In this document: in pieces, positions 52,015-61,512 of the stretch | How the letters are laid out: each line of letters begins with the position of its first letter | Numbering within the stretch: the first letter of the stretch is position 1 | NCBI GenBank assembly: GCA_004564215.1 | Contig: CP024846.1 | Coordinates: forward strand, 1,240,001-1,304,000 | Direction: 5' to 3' | Length of the DNA: 64,000 nucleotides | From: Beijerinckiaceae bacterium | GTDB lineage: Bacteria; Pseudomonadota; Alphaproteobacteria; Rhizobiales; Beijerinckiaceae | Position numbers and translations under genes: made by a program | Notes under the pieces: model-generated | What the model was told of the DNA's origin: nothing | Database searches by the model: none | Seen by the model: only the letters and a program-made list of their open reading frames with translations

Positions 52015-53385
52015 ATGCTACCACGTCGCCGGATCGCTTTCTTGCATGTGATGTTGACGTCCGGATTTTTTTTTCTGACGGTTGCGTTTGCTTTGATCGC
52101 GATCGTCGCGCTGACGCTGCGTTTTGCCGAACGGCCGCAGGTGCTGAAAGTGGCGGTCGGGCCCGCCGATGGCGACAACGCAAAGCTCGTCGCGGCGATT
52201 GCCCGTCATCTGGAGCAGAGTCGCGGCCGCATTCGGTTTACGATCCTTCCTGTCGAAGATCTGACCCAAAGCGCCGAAGCCCTGGAACAGGGCCGCGCCG
52301 ATCTGGCTGTCATTCGGAGCGATGTCGCTATCCCGGCCAACGGTGCGACCGTCGTCATTCTGCACAATGATATCGCGCTTCTCGCCGCCGCGGCGGGCTC
52401 CAAAATCACCAAGGTCGCCGATCTTGCCAAGAAGCGGGTCGGGATTCTCCCTGGACGAAAAGCGAATGCTTCGCTGCTCGATGCGATCCTTGCTGAATAC
52501 GAAATCGCTCCCGACACTGTTCAGAAAATCATGCTGTCAACGGACGATTTGGCACAAGTCGTGACGCAGAAAGGAGTCGATGCGATCCTCGCCGTCGGTC
52601 CCTTACGCGGTCACTCGATTGAAGTCGCGACGGCCGCCTTGATGTCGCGCAGTCATGCCCTGGTTTTGATCCCGGTCGACGCCGCAGAGGGTATCGCGGC
52701 CAGAAACCCGGCCTATCAAAAAGGCGACGTTCCAGCCGGATTTTTCCACGGTGTTCCGCCCCAACCCAAGGAGGATTTGGCAACCCTTTCGGTCGCAATT
52801 CGGCTTGAGGCACGCCAGAACCTCTCGGAGGAGATCGGAACAGCGCTCACCAAACGCCTCTTTGCGATGCGGCGTTCGCTGCAGGCCGAAGTGCCGATCG
52901 CCGCATTCATGGAAAAGCCCGACACCGCGAAGGATTCCGCCGAAGCGGTTCACGCCGGCGCCGCAGCTTATTACGATAACGACGAAAAAAGCTTCATGGA
53001 TCAATATGGCGACTGGCTCTACATCGGCGCCATGCTGCTCAGCGGATTGGGTTCAATGGTCGCCGCCATGTTTGGTCTGACCAAGGCGCGGGCCCGCAAA
53101 TCGGCTTTGGCTCTGGTCGATGAGCTGATCGAAATCAAGCAGGCTGCCCATGCGGCGAAAGAGATTTCGCAACTGAATGGACTCGAAGCGCAAATCGAAG
53201 ACTTATCCACGAAAGGCTTGCGCTTTGCGCGCGACAATAATTTCGATGAGGCGGGACTTGCGGCGCTCCGGCTCGCGATAGACGAAGCTCGCCGGGCCAT
53301 CGGCGACCAGCGCAAAGAGCTTGAAGCAAGACCATCGATTGTTGTCGACAACACCTTGGCACCATCGCCGCGCGCGCGAACATGA
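52015..53385 (+). CDS. TAXI/NMT1-type solute-binding protein with membrane anchors
   Basis: A 456-aa protein. A transmembrane segment at residues about 12-36 precedes a periplasmic binding-protein domain (LKVAVGPADGDNAKLVAAIA near 43; GRADLAVIRSDV near 90; AKKRVGILPGR near 140; GVDAILAVGPL near 180) of the TAXI/TRAP-associated group. A second transmembrane segment (YGDWLYIGAMLLSGLGSMVAAMFG, residues about 340-363) leads to a cytoplasmic coiled-coil tail. The two-membrane-segment plus coiled-coil design suggests a sensor or scaffold rather than a transporter; no TRAP permease is adjacent. The ATG at 52015 follows GGGAGA. parS lies 160 bp upstream. Confidence 0.72.
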   Translation: MLPRRRIAFLHVMLTSGFFFLTVAFALIAIVALTLRFAERPQVLKVAVGPADGDNAKLVAAIARHLEQSRGRIRFTILPVEDLTQSAEALEQGRADLAVIRSDVAIPANGATVVILHNDIALLAAAAGSKITKVADLAKKRVGILPGRKANASLLDAILAEYEIAPDTVQKIMLSTDDLAQVVTQKGVDAILAVGPLRGHSIEVATAALMSRSHALVLIPVDAAEGIAARNPAYQKGDVPAGFFHGVPPQPKEDLATLSVAIRLEARQNLSEEIGTALTKRLFAMRRSLQAEVPIAAFMEKPDTAKDSAEAVHAGAAAYYDNDEKSFMDQYGDWLYIGAMLLSGLGSMVAAMFGLTKARARKSALALVDELIEIKQAAHAAKEISQLNGLEAQIEDLSTKGLRFARDNNFDEAGLAALRLAIDEARRAIGDQRKELEARPSIVVDNTLAPSPRART

Positions 53386-53419
53386 GCAAGCGTCCCGGAT
53401 CGGGTGCAGAAAGCCGTCC

Positions 53420-54184
53420 ATGCGCAAATACATCGTCATTGCCGCGTCGGCCCTCATGGCCGCAGGCGGCGGGGCCGCCTTGTATCTCTCTATTTTAGCG
53501 TTCCTGCATGAGCGGCACGAGCAGCAAGAAAATCGCTTCATTCAGGCCGCCATCGGCGCACCCGTCGTTAACCCTGACCTGCCGATGGTGCTCATCATTG
53601 GCGACAGCATATCGGTGCCTTACACCGTGCCGGTAAGGCTCAGGTTGGAAGGCATCGCAAACATTTTCCATCCCATGGAAAATTGTGGAGGCACGCTCAA
53701 AATACTTCAAAAGCTCGATGGCTGGCTTGGGTCGACAAAATGGGCGGTGATCCATTTCAATGCGGGCCTGCATGACCTGGCGCATGTCCAATATGAAAAT
53801 GTTGCGCCCGGAAAGCAAAAAATGGTTCCTGTCGGACAAGGCCCCCGCTGGGTTTCCCCCGAATCCTATCGCGCCAATCTTGAGGAGATTGTCGAACGGC
53901 TCAAGAAGACGGGCGCGAGGCTGATCTTTGCCACGACGACGCCGGTTCCGGTTGGCGAGGCAAATCGCCTCCCCGAGGATGTGGCGCTTTATAATCAGGC
54001 CGCCCTCTCGGTGATGCGCAAAAACAATGTCCAGATTGACGATCTGAACGCGGTCAGCGTGGAGAGTGCGGGCCTATTCCAAATGCCGCGGGATGTACAT
54101 TTCCTTCAGCAAGGCAGCGACATCCTCGCCGATCGGGTGGCTGCAAGCATCAAAACCGCACTCCCCAGCAAGCTCCTGCCATGA
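53420..54184 (+). CDS. SGNH/GDSL-type hydrolase, exported
   Basis: A 254-aa protein. An N-terminal membrane segment (YIVIAASALMAAGGGAALYL) puts it in the periplasm. GDSISVP near residue 60 carries the nucleophile Ser, FNAGLHDL near 112 corresponds to the GxND block (His instead of Asn, an unusual change), and DVHFLQQGSDILAD near 228 carries the catalytic Asp and His. Substrate (acyl or acetyl ester) unknown. It lies 34 bp after the TAXI-like gene and 41 bp before the antiporter, so the three may be one operon. Confidence 0.78.
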   Translation: MRKYIVIAASALMAAGGGAALYLSILAFLHERHEQQENRFIQAAIGAPVVNPDLPMVLIIGDSISVPYTVPVRLRLEGIANIFHPMENCGGTLKILQKLDGWLGSTKWAVIHFNAGLHDLAHVQYENVAPGKQKMVPVGQGPRWVSPESYRANLEEIVERLKKTGARLIFATTTPVPVGEANRLPEDVALYNQAALSVMRKNNVQIDDLNAVSVESAGLFQMPRDVHFLQQGSDILADRVAASIKTALPSKLLP

Positions 54185-54225
54185 CCTTGGAGTAAAGTTG
54201 CAGCGATTCGCCGAAAGGTCCGCTC

Positions 54226-55506
54226 ATGAACGAGATTCATTCTCTTTTTATCATTGGCCTCATCGCAGTTCTGGCCCCCTTGCTAGCGCGGTTGCCTCCC
54301 TTCATCCGATCGCCCGTGGTCGTCCTGGAATTGCTGCTCGGAATATTGATCGGCCCAAGCGGCGCAGGCTGGGTGACCAGCCAAGGCGCCATCGGATTTC
54401 TCGGTGAAATCGGTCTCCTCTTCTTGTTTTTTCAGGCCGGCTTCGAGTTCAGTCCCGACAAAATTGGAGCTACTCCGCTTCGATTCGGCGCGCTCGCGTG
54501 GCTCGTTTCCTTAGGCTTGGCCAGCGTTTTTGTAGGATTGCTTTATCTGGTCGGATTGGTTCAAGCGCCCTTGCTTATCGCGGTGGTATTGCCCACGACC
54601 GCCTTTGGCATGCTCATTCCCATTCTCCGTGATACCGGCGACCTGGACAGCAATTTTGGCCGCTATGTCCTCGGCGCGGCGGCACTAGGCGAACTGGGTC
54701 CTATTATCCTGGCCCCGCTCGCGTTGGCGCATGCGCATCACCACCTCCATCAGACTCTCTTGACCATTGTTTTTCTGGCCATCGCGATCGGCGCGATCTT
54801 TTTCGCAAGGAGCCTCCGCTCGGACAGACTGTCGATCCTGATCAGGCGATGGTTGCGGGATAGATCGATTTTGCCGGTCAGAATTTCGATCTTGCTTCTC
54901 CTAGGGCTGGTCTCGCTGGCCACTGAGCTCGGGATGGAGATGGTTCTTGGAGCCTACGCGGCCGGAATAGTCATCGCAATGCTCGTGCGCGACACGAGAG
55001 CGGAGATCCTCGAGGATCGTCTAACATCAATCGGCTCGGGATTTTTCGTGCCCTTGTTTTTCATAACAAGCGGTGTTGAATTCGATCTGCCCGCACTCGC
55101 GACCAGTCCCGCGAGCCTTGCCCGCCTTGTCCTTTTTTGCGCGGGCTTTCTGTTCATCCGCGTTGTTCCAGTTGTCTTGTACAGGCGGGTGTTGCCGGAG
55201 CGCGATTTACTTCCGCTGGCTCTTTTCTCGTCCACTACGCTGCCGCTTGTCGTCGCGGTGACCTATTTGGGCGTGCGAACGGGCGACATGCTGCCGGAGA
55301 ATGCCACCGCGCTTGTGGGCGCTGCCGTCCTAACGGTCGCCATTTTTCCAAGCCTTGCTATTTTGCTGAGGTCGAAATCAGAAGAGGGGCAGCCAGAAGG
55401 CCCGGTGGCCCTCGCCGCCCGCCGCCTCGCCGATTTGGCCTCTGCGCAATTTTCCAGATTCGTTGTCTTCGTTACTCAGAAAACCGGGGAAAAGCGCGAT
55501 AACTAA
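54226..55506 (+). CDS. CPA2-family Na+(K+)/H+ antiporter
   Basis: A 426-aa membrane protein with about 12 hydrophobic segments. The KefB/NhaP-like signatures are visible: SPVVVLELLLGILIGPSG near 28-45, FLGEIGLLFLFFQAGFEF near 58-75, LPTTAFGMLIPILRDTGDL near 125-143, and SIGSGFFVPLFFITSGVEFDL near 265-285. There is no C-terminal TrkA-N domain, so this is the short form without nucleotide gating. Ion preference unknown. Confidence 0.85.
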   Translation: MNEIHSLFIIGLIAVLAPLLARLPPFIRSPVVVLELLLGILIGPSGAGWVTSQGAIGFLGEIGLLFLFFQAGFEFSPDKIGATPLRFGALAWLVSLGLASVFVGLLYLVGLVQAPLLIAVVLPTTAFGMLIPILRDTGDLDSNFGRYVLGAAALGELGPIILAPLALAHAHHHLHQTLLTIVFLAIAIGAIFFARSLRSDRLSILIRRWLRDRSILPVRISILLLLGLVSLATELGMEMVLGAYAAGIVIAMLVRDTRAEILEDRLTSIGSGFFVPLFFITSGVEFDLPALATSPASLARLVLFCAGFLFIRVVPVVLYRRVLPERDLLPLALFSSTTLPLVVAVTYLGVRTGDMLPENATALVGAAVLTVAIFPSLAILLRSKSEEGQPEGPVALAARRLADLASAQFSRFVVFVTQKTGEKRDN

Positions 55507-55594
55507 AAGATTTTTACATTAGGCCCAGGCTGCTTTGACGAGGGAGGCCCCTGCGTAAGAGGAAACGCATCTCGCCCGGATCGCTGCCGCCGCC

Positions 55595-56971
55595 CTACTG
55601 TCCCACATGGGAACCCGTGAACGAGCCGCGCATGCCGCGAGCGGATTGCCGGAGCCAAAACCGGATGTCGCGGCCTTCCCGCGCGGGAATCGCATAGTAA
55701 GGCGGCGGATCATGGTAGGGCATTGCTGGCGGCGCGCTCAGCAGGCCCGTCAGGCGGCGCGTCGCGGCGGCCCAGGAGAGTCGCTCGGCCACCTGGGGGT
55801 CGTCACGCGGTTCCTCCGCCATCGCCTTGTGCCAGCAGGCGGCAAACTCCGTGTCCGTCTCAAACACCAGGCAATTGTCAAACTGCTCGAAGAAACGGTT
55901 CGACGTGTGCCTGGGCAGGATCACCCATTTCCGCATCGCCAGCGCTTCCGCCGTGGTCGTACAGAGCACTTCGCTGGTCGAACAATTGATGAAGACGCGG
56001 TAGGGAGCAAGGCAACGCCATGGCGTCGCGGTGCCCCCGCGCAGCACGGCGGCGACACGATAGGCTGACTCCTGCGCCCGGACATAGCTCAAGTCGCCGT
56101 TGCCAAAGAGATCGATCTGCGAAACTCCAGCCGTCTTCAATAGACGGAAGGCGTTATGCAGACCCTTCTCCGGGATCAGCTTGCCAATAAAATACGCGCC
56201 CTGCGTCGGACCCGAACTCTCCGGCGCGGCGAAGAAATTCGCCCCCACGCCATTCAGGCTCACCATCGGTTCCCCCAGCTCCCGCAGAAACGGGGCGGCA
56301 GAGACGACGGAGAAGCTATGGTCGCAAATCCGCCGGCTGAGAACCCTCGTCATCGCCCGCGACAAGGGGCGGATCCAGCGGCCGGTGCGAAGGCCGACGA
56401 ACGCGGGGAAATTCGTATGCAAAAGGCTGATGACGAGCGGAAACCGATGCTTGAACCCGAATGCGGAAAGATCGAGCCATCTACCGTCGAAGAAGTGCCG
56501 CTCGAGCTCTTCCAGAATCAACGTCCGATGGCGGCGAAGCACGCTTGCGATCGGCATAGCCGGGAGGGGGAGCGCCCAGGTTGCATTGAAGCGGACGGGA
56601 TAAAAGACAATGTTTGGCCGATGCGGACGGAGTGCGTCCGGCAACCACGCTTCGATTTCCCTGACCTGCGCGTCCGGGTCGGCAAAGCTTCGCCCATATT
56701 CCCGCTCCTGCTCCTCGAGCGCAAACCAGGGAAGATAGAGCGTTGTGGGCCAGCCGGCCTCGACGAGGCTCGCGGCGCGGATCAACGGGTTGACGCTCGT
56801 GCCCGTCAGATTCGGGATGGCCGACACCGTGACGATCCCGACGTCGCGTGGCGGCCCGCTGCCGTCGAGTTGCAGCGGATCGATTTTGATCAACGGCGCC
56901 GGCATGCAACCGCAATTCTTAATGGAGACCAGGCCGTCGACATCGAATTGGCTCTCGCAGCGAGGCCGCAT
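55595..56971 (-). CDS. DGD1-like GT4 glycosyltransferase (putative digalactosyldiacylglycerol synthase)
   Basis: A 458-aa protein closely patterned on plant digalactosyldiacylglycerol synthase: DVGIVTVSAIPNLTGTSVNPLIRAA near 40-65 and FINCSTSEVLCTTTAEALAMRKWVILPRH near 320-350 match the DGD1 donor and acceptor sites, with AYFIGKLIPEKGLHNAF near 245 as the GT-B glycine-rich strand. The family moves galactose from UDP-galactose to monogalactosyl lipid. Bacterial versions occur in a few phosphate-limited soil and phototrophic groups. No lipid genes are adjacent. Start uncertain: 56971 or Met at residue 23. Confidence 0.75.
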   Translation of the reverse strand: MRPRCESQFDVDGLVSIKNCGCMPAPLIKIDPLQLDGSGPPRDVGIVTVSAIPNLTGTSVNPLIRAASLVEAGWPTTLYLPWFALEEQEREYGRSFADPDAQVREIEAWLPDALRPHRPNIVFYPVRFNATWALPLPAMPIASVLRRHRTLILEELERHFFDGRWLDLSAFGFKHRFPLVISLLHTNFPAFVGLRTGRWIRPLSRAMTRVLSRRICDHSFSVVSAAPFLRELGEPMVSLNGVGANFFAAPESSGPTQGAYFIGKLIPEKGLHNAFRLLKTAGVSQIDLFGNGDLSYVRAQESAYRVAAVLRGGTATPWRCLAPYRVFINCSTSEVLCTTTAEALAMRKWVILPRHTSNRFFEQFDNCLVFETDTEFAACWHKAMAEEPRDDPQVAERLSWAAATRRLTGLLSAPPAMPYHDPPPYYAIPAREGRDIRFWLRQSARGMRGSFTGSHVGQ

Positions 56972-57073
56972 GGGGTTTAACGTTCGGGCTTTCAGGCTTT
57001 CCCGAATCGGTGGGATCTTACGGCAAAAGAGCCAGAAACATGAACCTTCGCGCGCTTCCGTATCGAGCGCCGA

Positions 57074-58648
57074 TCAGAACGGATGATATTGATAGAGCCA
57101 GGTTTCGCTCAGGATTTTTTCGCCAGCGCGCAGGAAGAGGCGCATCTCGACCGGATCGCTGCCGGCCACGGTCAAATCGAACTGGGCGCGCCAATGGCCC
57201 GGCACATCGTCCGGCACCGCCTCCGTGAAGACATAGGAAAAGGTCCCGCGCGAGGCCCACAGCACCGCCTCCGGCTTGACGCCGAAGGGCAAGGCTTCCA
57301 GTGGCGGTCCCTTGAATTCGACCATGAATTTGCGCACGCCCTTGGGCCGTGGCTGGCCCGGCTGGCCGCCATTGCCCAGGCGCGTCGCAACACAGCGGGC
57401 AAGCTCGGTCGGAAAGGGCTCGTCCGCCGTCCAATAGAGACGATAGGAAAGCTTGACCTCGGACCCTGCCGTCGCGGCTTTTTCCGGCACCCACATGGCG
57501 ACGATATTGTCGTGGATCTCATCGTCGGTCGGAATTTCGACGAGCTGGATGGCGCCTTTGCCCCAGGGGCCGAGGGGCTCCACCCAAAGGCTGGGCCTGC
57601 GGTCGTAATAGACGCCGTCCTGATAATGGTCGAACGAACGGTCGCGTTGCACGAGCCCAAACCCGCGCGGCGAATCATCCGCGAAGGATGAGGTCATGAT
57701 GCGCGGTGCATTGTTGAGGGGACGCCAAAACCGCTCGCCGCTTCCAGCCCAAACAGAGAGGCCATCGGAATCATGGACCTCGGGCCGCCAATCGGCTCCG
57801 GTATCCTTCTTGGTTTCCGAAAACCAATACATGGAGGTCAAAGGCGAAAGGCCGAACCGCGCAATGTCCGCACGCAAAAAAAGCGATTGCTCAATGTCCA
57901 TGATCACGCCCTTGCCGCGCGACAATACAAACCGGCAGGCGCCTACAATCGAGGGGCCTTCGAGCAAGGCATAGATCGTCAGTGAAGTGTCGGTTTCGGC
58001 CTGGTCGATATAGAATTTGGTAAAATCTGGAAACTCTTCGGGCTTGCCAGCGACCGCGACATCAAGCGCCACGGCCCGTGCCGACAGCCCATATTGGTGC
58101 AATTCTCCGATCGTACGAAAATAATCGGCGCCAAGAAATGCTACCCAATCATTCTTGCGCCAGTCGAGCGCGCCACCACGGGCTTCCTGGACCCGCAAGC
58201 CCGCGAAGCCCGCACCTTGCGGCAACTTCTTGGCGACCGAATCCGCCGGCATATCGAAATAGCTTTGATCGTAAATGATTTCGCGCGCCTTGCCCGCCAC
58301 GACAACATTCATTTCGACAGCCTTTTGGAAAAACATGCCGAGATGAAAAAAGCTGACTGGAAACCGGCCCGGTCCATCGGCGAACAGTGCATGGTTCATA
58401 TCGAATTTGATTTTGCCCCAGGCTTCATAATCGATCTTGGAAACGATCTCGGGTGCCGGCCGCGTGGGATCTGCATAAGGCTCGCGCGCCATGCGTTGCG
58501 CCGTCGCTTTGAGGCCATCGAAGGAAAAAGGGCGTGGCGGCCCGAGCTTCATGGCCTCCGCCGCGAAGCCCTTGCCGATACCGGTTCCCGCGAGCCCAAG
58601 CGCTGAGGCGGCCTTTAGCACCGTTCTCCGGTCAAGGGCTGTCGTCAT
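57074..58648 (-). CDS. opgD: Periplasmic glucan biosynthesis protein OpgD/MdoD
   Basis: A 524-aa periplasmic protein of the OpgG/OpgD family that shapes osmoregulated periplasmic glucans. The Tat signal is clear (DRRTVLKAASALGLAG from residue 6). Landmarks: FSFDGLKATAQRMAREPYA near 40, DSDGLSVWAGSGERFWRPLNNAP near 300, YDRRPSLWVEPLGPWGKGAIQLVEIPTDDEIHDNIVAMWVP, read in pieces near 355-395, and WASRGTFSYVFTE near 475. The start at 58648 follows AAAGGAAAG and begins with the Tat motif. OpgH is not in the window. A small membrane-protein gene lies 97 bp upstream. Confidence 0.92.
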   Translation of the reverse strand: MTTALDRRTVLKAASALGLAGTGIGKGFAAEAMKLGPPRPFSFDGLKATAQRMAREPYADPTRPAPEIVSKIDYEAWGKIKFDMNHALFADGPGRFPVSFFHLGMFFQKAVEMNVVVAGKAREIIYDQSYFDMPADSVAKKLPQGAGFAGLRVQEARGGALDWRKNDWVAFLGADYFRTIGELHQYGLSARAVALDVAVAGKPEEFPDFTKFYIDQAETDTSLTIYALLEGPSIVGACRFVLSRGKGVIMDIEQSLFLRADIARFGLSPLTSMYWFSETKKDTGADWRPEVHDSDGLSVWAGSGERFWRPLNNAPRIMTSSFADDSPRGFGLVQRDRSFDHYQDGVYYDRRPSLWVEPLGPWGKGAIQLVEIPTDDEIHDNIVAMWVPEKAATAGSEVKLSYRLYWTADEPFPTELARCVATRLGNGGQPGQPRPKGVRKFMVEFKGPPLEALPFGVKPEAVLWASRGTFSYVFTEAVPDDVPGHWRAQFDLTVAGSDPVEMRLFLRAGEKILSETWLYQYHPF

Positions 58649-58745
58649 TTTTCTTTCCTTCGGTCTAATGCGTGAGATTTGGCGGTGCCGGCCAAGGCGC
58701 GGCGCAACGGCGCCGCAGGCCAAGCTCGGGGATGCCGGAAGGAGT

Positions 58746-59054
58746 CTAGCGGATGGGCTCGTGCCTGATCGCGGTGCGCATGAAATAATAGAGCAGCACA
58801 AAGCCGCAGAGCGCAAAGATCGCTTCGATGATGCGGCTGATCATAGGGTCGAGCTGCAGAAGGCCGCCGAGCGCCCATCCAGCCGCCCAGGACGCGCCAA
58901 CCATTTCGGTGCCGACCAGGATGGCAACCGCGATCAGGGTCGATACATGCAGCCAGTTGATTTTCTTTGCTTCAGCCAAGAGCCGGTCTCTCCATACATT
59001 TCGCCGCTGCGGTCTGATCCCTGCGGTTATCGCTCCAAAAGCTACTATATCCAT
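58746..59054 (-). CDS. Small membrane protein of unknown function
   Basis: A 102-aa protein with two transmembrane helices (LIAVAILVGTEMVGASWAAG near 40-60 and IIEAIFALCGFVLLYYFMRT near 75-95) and a basic N-terminal tail. No Shine-Dalgarno is evident before the listed ATG; a downstream TTG near residue 26 would be an alternative. The family is not recognised. It sits upstream of opgD on the same strand and may be in its operon. Confidence 0.55.
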   Translation of the reverse strand: MDIVAFGAITAGIRPQRRNVWRDRLLAEAKKINWLHVSTLIAVAILVGTEMVGASWAAGWALGGLLQLDPMISRIIEAIFALCGFVLLYYFMRTAIRHEPIR

Positions 59055-59139
59055 TGGGAGGACCGGGCAAGCCTCCCGCCGACCGACGAATCGATGTATA
59101 ATTACCGATAAAGGCCAAAACCCAGACTAGGAAACGCCG

Positions 59140-60861
59140 ATGGAACAAGAGGTTGCTAACGTCCGTGAGACGCTTGGCGTAGACTGTCCCTGGCTTGCGG
59201 TCTATCCCCCCGATGTTCCGGCAAGGATCGAGTCTCTGCCTTACCGGTTACTCGGCGAGATCGCGCCGGATTTGGCCGGGCGGCGGTCCGAGGCTCGGGC
59301 CTTCACCACGATCATGCCGAACGGCATGTCTGCAAGCCTGACCTTCGCCCAAGTCGATCGCTATTCCGATGATTTTGCAGCCTTTTTGCGGGAAAGACTA
59401 GGCTTGCAGCCGGGAGCCAGGGTCGCGATCCAGATTCCAAACGGCCTCGCTTATCCGATCGCCGCGTTCGGAGTCTTCAAAGCTGGCTGCATTCTCGTCA
59501 ACGTCAACCCGCTCTACACCCCGCATGAGATGGCGCATCTTTTCGCGGATGCGGAGCCCGCGGCGATCATCGCCGTCGACATGTTCGCCGAAAAGCTCGC
59601 CGAAGCGATGAAGCAGGCGCCCATCCCGCATGTGATCCTGACCGAGGCGGCGAGCTTTTTTTCAGCGCCGTCGCGGCGTCTGATTGGGTTTGTGCAGAAA
59701 TACGTCAAGCACCAAATCCCGAAGCCGCCCTTCCACCACATCAAGATCGCCAAGGCACTTGCCCTGGGCGCGGCAAGCATTCGTGGCGGCGCCAATGTCA
59801 AGGACTATACCAAGGGGCTGGAGCCCTCCGACATTGCATGCTTGCAATACACCGGCGGAACGACCGGCGTGAGCAAGGGGGCGATGCTGACGCATCGCAA
59901 TCTCATCATGAATGTGGCGCAATTCTTCTGTTTGGGCGGCTCCGAGATGCGCGAGAGCGATCATCTTTTGACTGCGCTGCCGCTCTACCACATCTTTGCG
60001 TTCACCGTGAACTTCCTCGGCTTTTTCATTCGCGGCGCGCATAATGTTCTGATTCCCAGTCCGAGGCCGCTGACCAACCTTCAGAAGGCCTTCGAAAAAG
60101 AACCGATCAGCTTCATCACCGGCGTCAATACTCTGTACAACGGCCTTTTGAACGAAGCATGGTTCGTCGCGGCTCCCCCGAAGACCCTTCGCCTGTCGGT
60201 TGCCGGCGGCATGGCTTTACAAGAAGCCGTGGCCGTGCGCTGGAAAAAGGTCACCGGAACCAATCTCATCGAGGGCTATGGTCTCAGCGAGGCTTCGCCC
60301 GCCCTGACCTGCAATCCGAGTGAACGGCCAAAGCTTGGAACGATCGGCGTGCCGCTGCCTTCAACCGAGCTGAAATGCGTCGACGATCAAGGACGCGTCG
60401 TCCCCATCGGCGAGCCGGGCGAACTGATCGCGCGCGGACCGCAGGTCATGCCCGGCTATTGGCGACAGCCTGACGAAACCGCGAATGTGTTGCGGGACGG
60501 ATGGCTCTATACGGGCGACATCGCAAAGATGGATGCCGAAGGCTATTTCAGCATTGTCGACCGGCGCAAGGACATGATCCTCGTCTCGGGCTTCAATGTC
60601 TATCCCAATGAGGTCGAGTCAGTCCTTGCCGAATTGAGCGGCGTGAAGGAATGTGCCGTCATCGGCATCCCCGACGAGGCGACGGGCGAAGCCGTCAAGG
60701 CCTTTATCGTTCGCAGCGATCCCGCCCTCGATTTCGAGACCGTGCGGGAATTCTGCAAAGGCGAACTTGCCAATTACAAAGTTCCGAAACATGTCGAATT
60801 CCGCGGGGATTTGCCAAAATCCAATGTCGGTAAGATCCTGCGCAAGGATCTACGCAAATAG
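59140..60861 (+). CDS. fadD: Long-chain fatty-acid-CoA ligase
   Basis: Activates fatty acids to acyl-CoA through an acyl-adenylate. The 573-aa protein has the AMP motif CLQYTGGTTGVSKGAMLTHRN near residues 230-250, the second nucleotide block EGYGLSEASPALT near 378, and the acyl-CoA synthetase signature GWLYTGDIAKMDAEGYFSIVDR followed by RKDMI near 448-475. The final PKSNVGKILRKDLRK holds the catalytic Lys. Length and order fit FadD. It converges with nrsF. Confidence 0.95.
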   Translation: MEQEVANVRETLGVDCPWLAVYPPDVPARIESLPYRLLGEIAPDLAGRRSEARAFTTIMPNGMSASLTFAQVDRYSDDFAAFLRERLGLQPGARVAIQIPNGLAYPIAAFGVFKAGCILVNVNPLYTPHEMAHLFADAEPAAIIAVDMFAEKLAEAMKQAPIPHVILTEAASFFSAPSRRLIGFVQKYVKHQIPKPPFHHIKIAKALALGAASIRGGANVKDYTKGLEPSDIACLQYTGGTTGVSKGAMLTHRNLIMNVAQFFCLGGSEMRESDHLLTALPLYHIFAFTVNFLGFFIRGAHNVLIPSPRPLTNLQKAFEKEPISFITGVNTLYNGLLNEAWFVAAPPKTLRLSVAGGMALQEAVAVRWKKVTGTNLIEGYGLSEASPALTCNPSERPKLGTIGVPLPSTELKCVDDQGRVVPIGEPGELIARGPQVMPGYWRQPDETANVLRDGWLYTGDIAKMDAEGYFSIVDRRKDMILVSGFNVYPNEVESVLAELSGVKECAVIGIPDEATGEAVKAFIVRSDPALDFETVREFCKGELANYKVPKHVEFRGDLPKSNVGKILRKDLRK

Positions 60862-60873
60862 GCGCGCCGCCCT

Positions 60874-61512
60874 TTACCAGCGCAAGAGCCGCGACCCCGC
60901 CAGTGCGCCGAGCCCCGCCACGAACGCAATCGCCAGCGTGTACCAGGTCGTCACGAACAGCGGCGAATCGTCCGGGCAATGCGTCGCGTAAAGCGCCGCA
61001 CCGATGGCTCCGGCAAAAAGGCCGGCGCCCGCGCCCGCAAGAGCCGGCCTATCCGGCGCGCCCCGCCGCAAGGCAAAGAGGGCTGCAGCGAGCGGCGCGA
61101 GGCCGAGAAAGGGAATGCTGATCAAACACACAACCGCATTTGTTCCGATCAGTCTTTGGCCCCAGAGGTGAGCCGGAACGACGATCAGTTCGGCAAGATT
61201 GGCAGCCGCCAGCGAAAGCGGCACGATCGCCAGCAGGATCGCCACACGGCGGGGGTCCCTCCCCGGCTGTACAAGGCGCAGGACAAGTTTTGCGGACAGC
61301 ACAACGAGCAAGACGGTCACGCAGAGTTTGAACAAGAACCGCGGTTCGGCAAGCAATTCAAGTAAATGAGGCCGCGGGCCAAGTGTCACGAAAAAAAGTG
61401 CTGTCGCGAGGGCGAACCCCGGCACGAGAGCCGCCGCAAAGATCGAGCGCAAAGGCATCCGGCGGACGGTACTGTCGGCGGCGAGGGCACGAATGAGCTC
61501 GTTGGTCTTCAC
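60874..61512 (-). CDS. nrsF: NrsF-type anti-sigma factor (DUF1109), six-helix membrane protein
   Basis: A 212-aa integral membrane protein of about six helices. DUF1109 proteins hold their ECF sigma factor at the membrane and release it on heavy-metal or redox stress; two conserved cysteines in the periplasmic part are needed. Here they are visible as NAVVCLISIP near residue 126 and YATHCPDDSP near 180. The GTG start overlaps the sigF stop as GTGA, so the two are translationally coupled. Function is inferred from Caulobacter-type SigF/NrsF pairs. Confidence 0.87.
   Translation of the reverse strand: MKTNELIRALAADSTVRRMPLRSIFAAALVPGFALATALFFVTLGPRPHLLELLAEPRFLFKLCVTVLLVVLSAKLVLRLVQPGRDPRRVAILLAIVPLSLAAANLAELIVVPAHLWGQRLIGTNAVVCLISIPFLGLAPLAAALFALRRGAPDRPALAGAGAGLFAGAIGAALYATHCPDDSPLFVTTWYTLAIAFVAGLGALAGSRLLRW

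Noticed and set aside
52015..53385. TRAP transporter binding subunit
   Set aside because: No TRAP membrane subunits adjacent, and the second membrane segment with coiled-coil tail is not usual for a simple binding protein; described only as TAXI-like.
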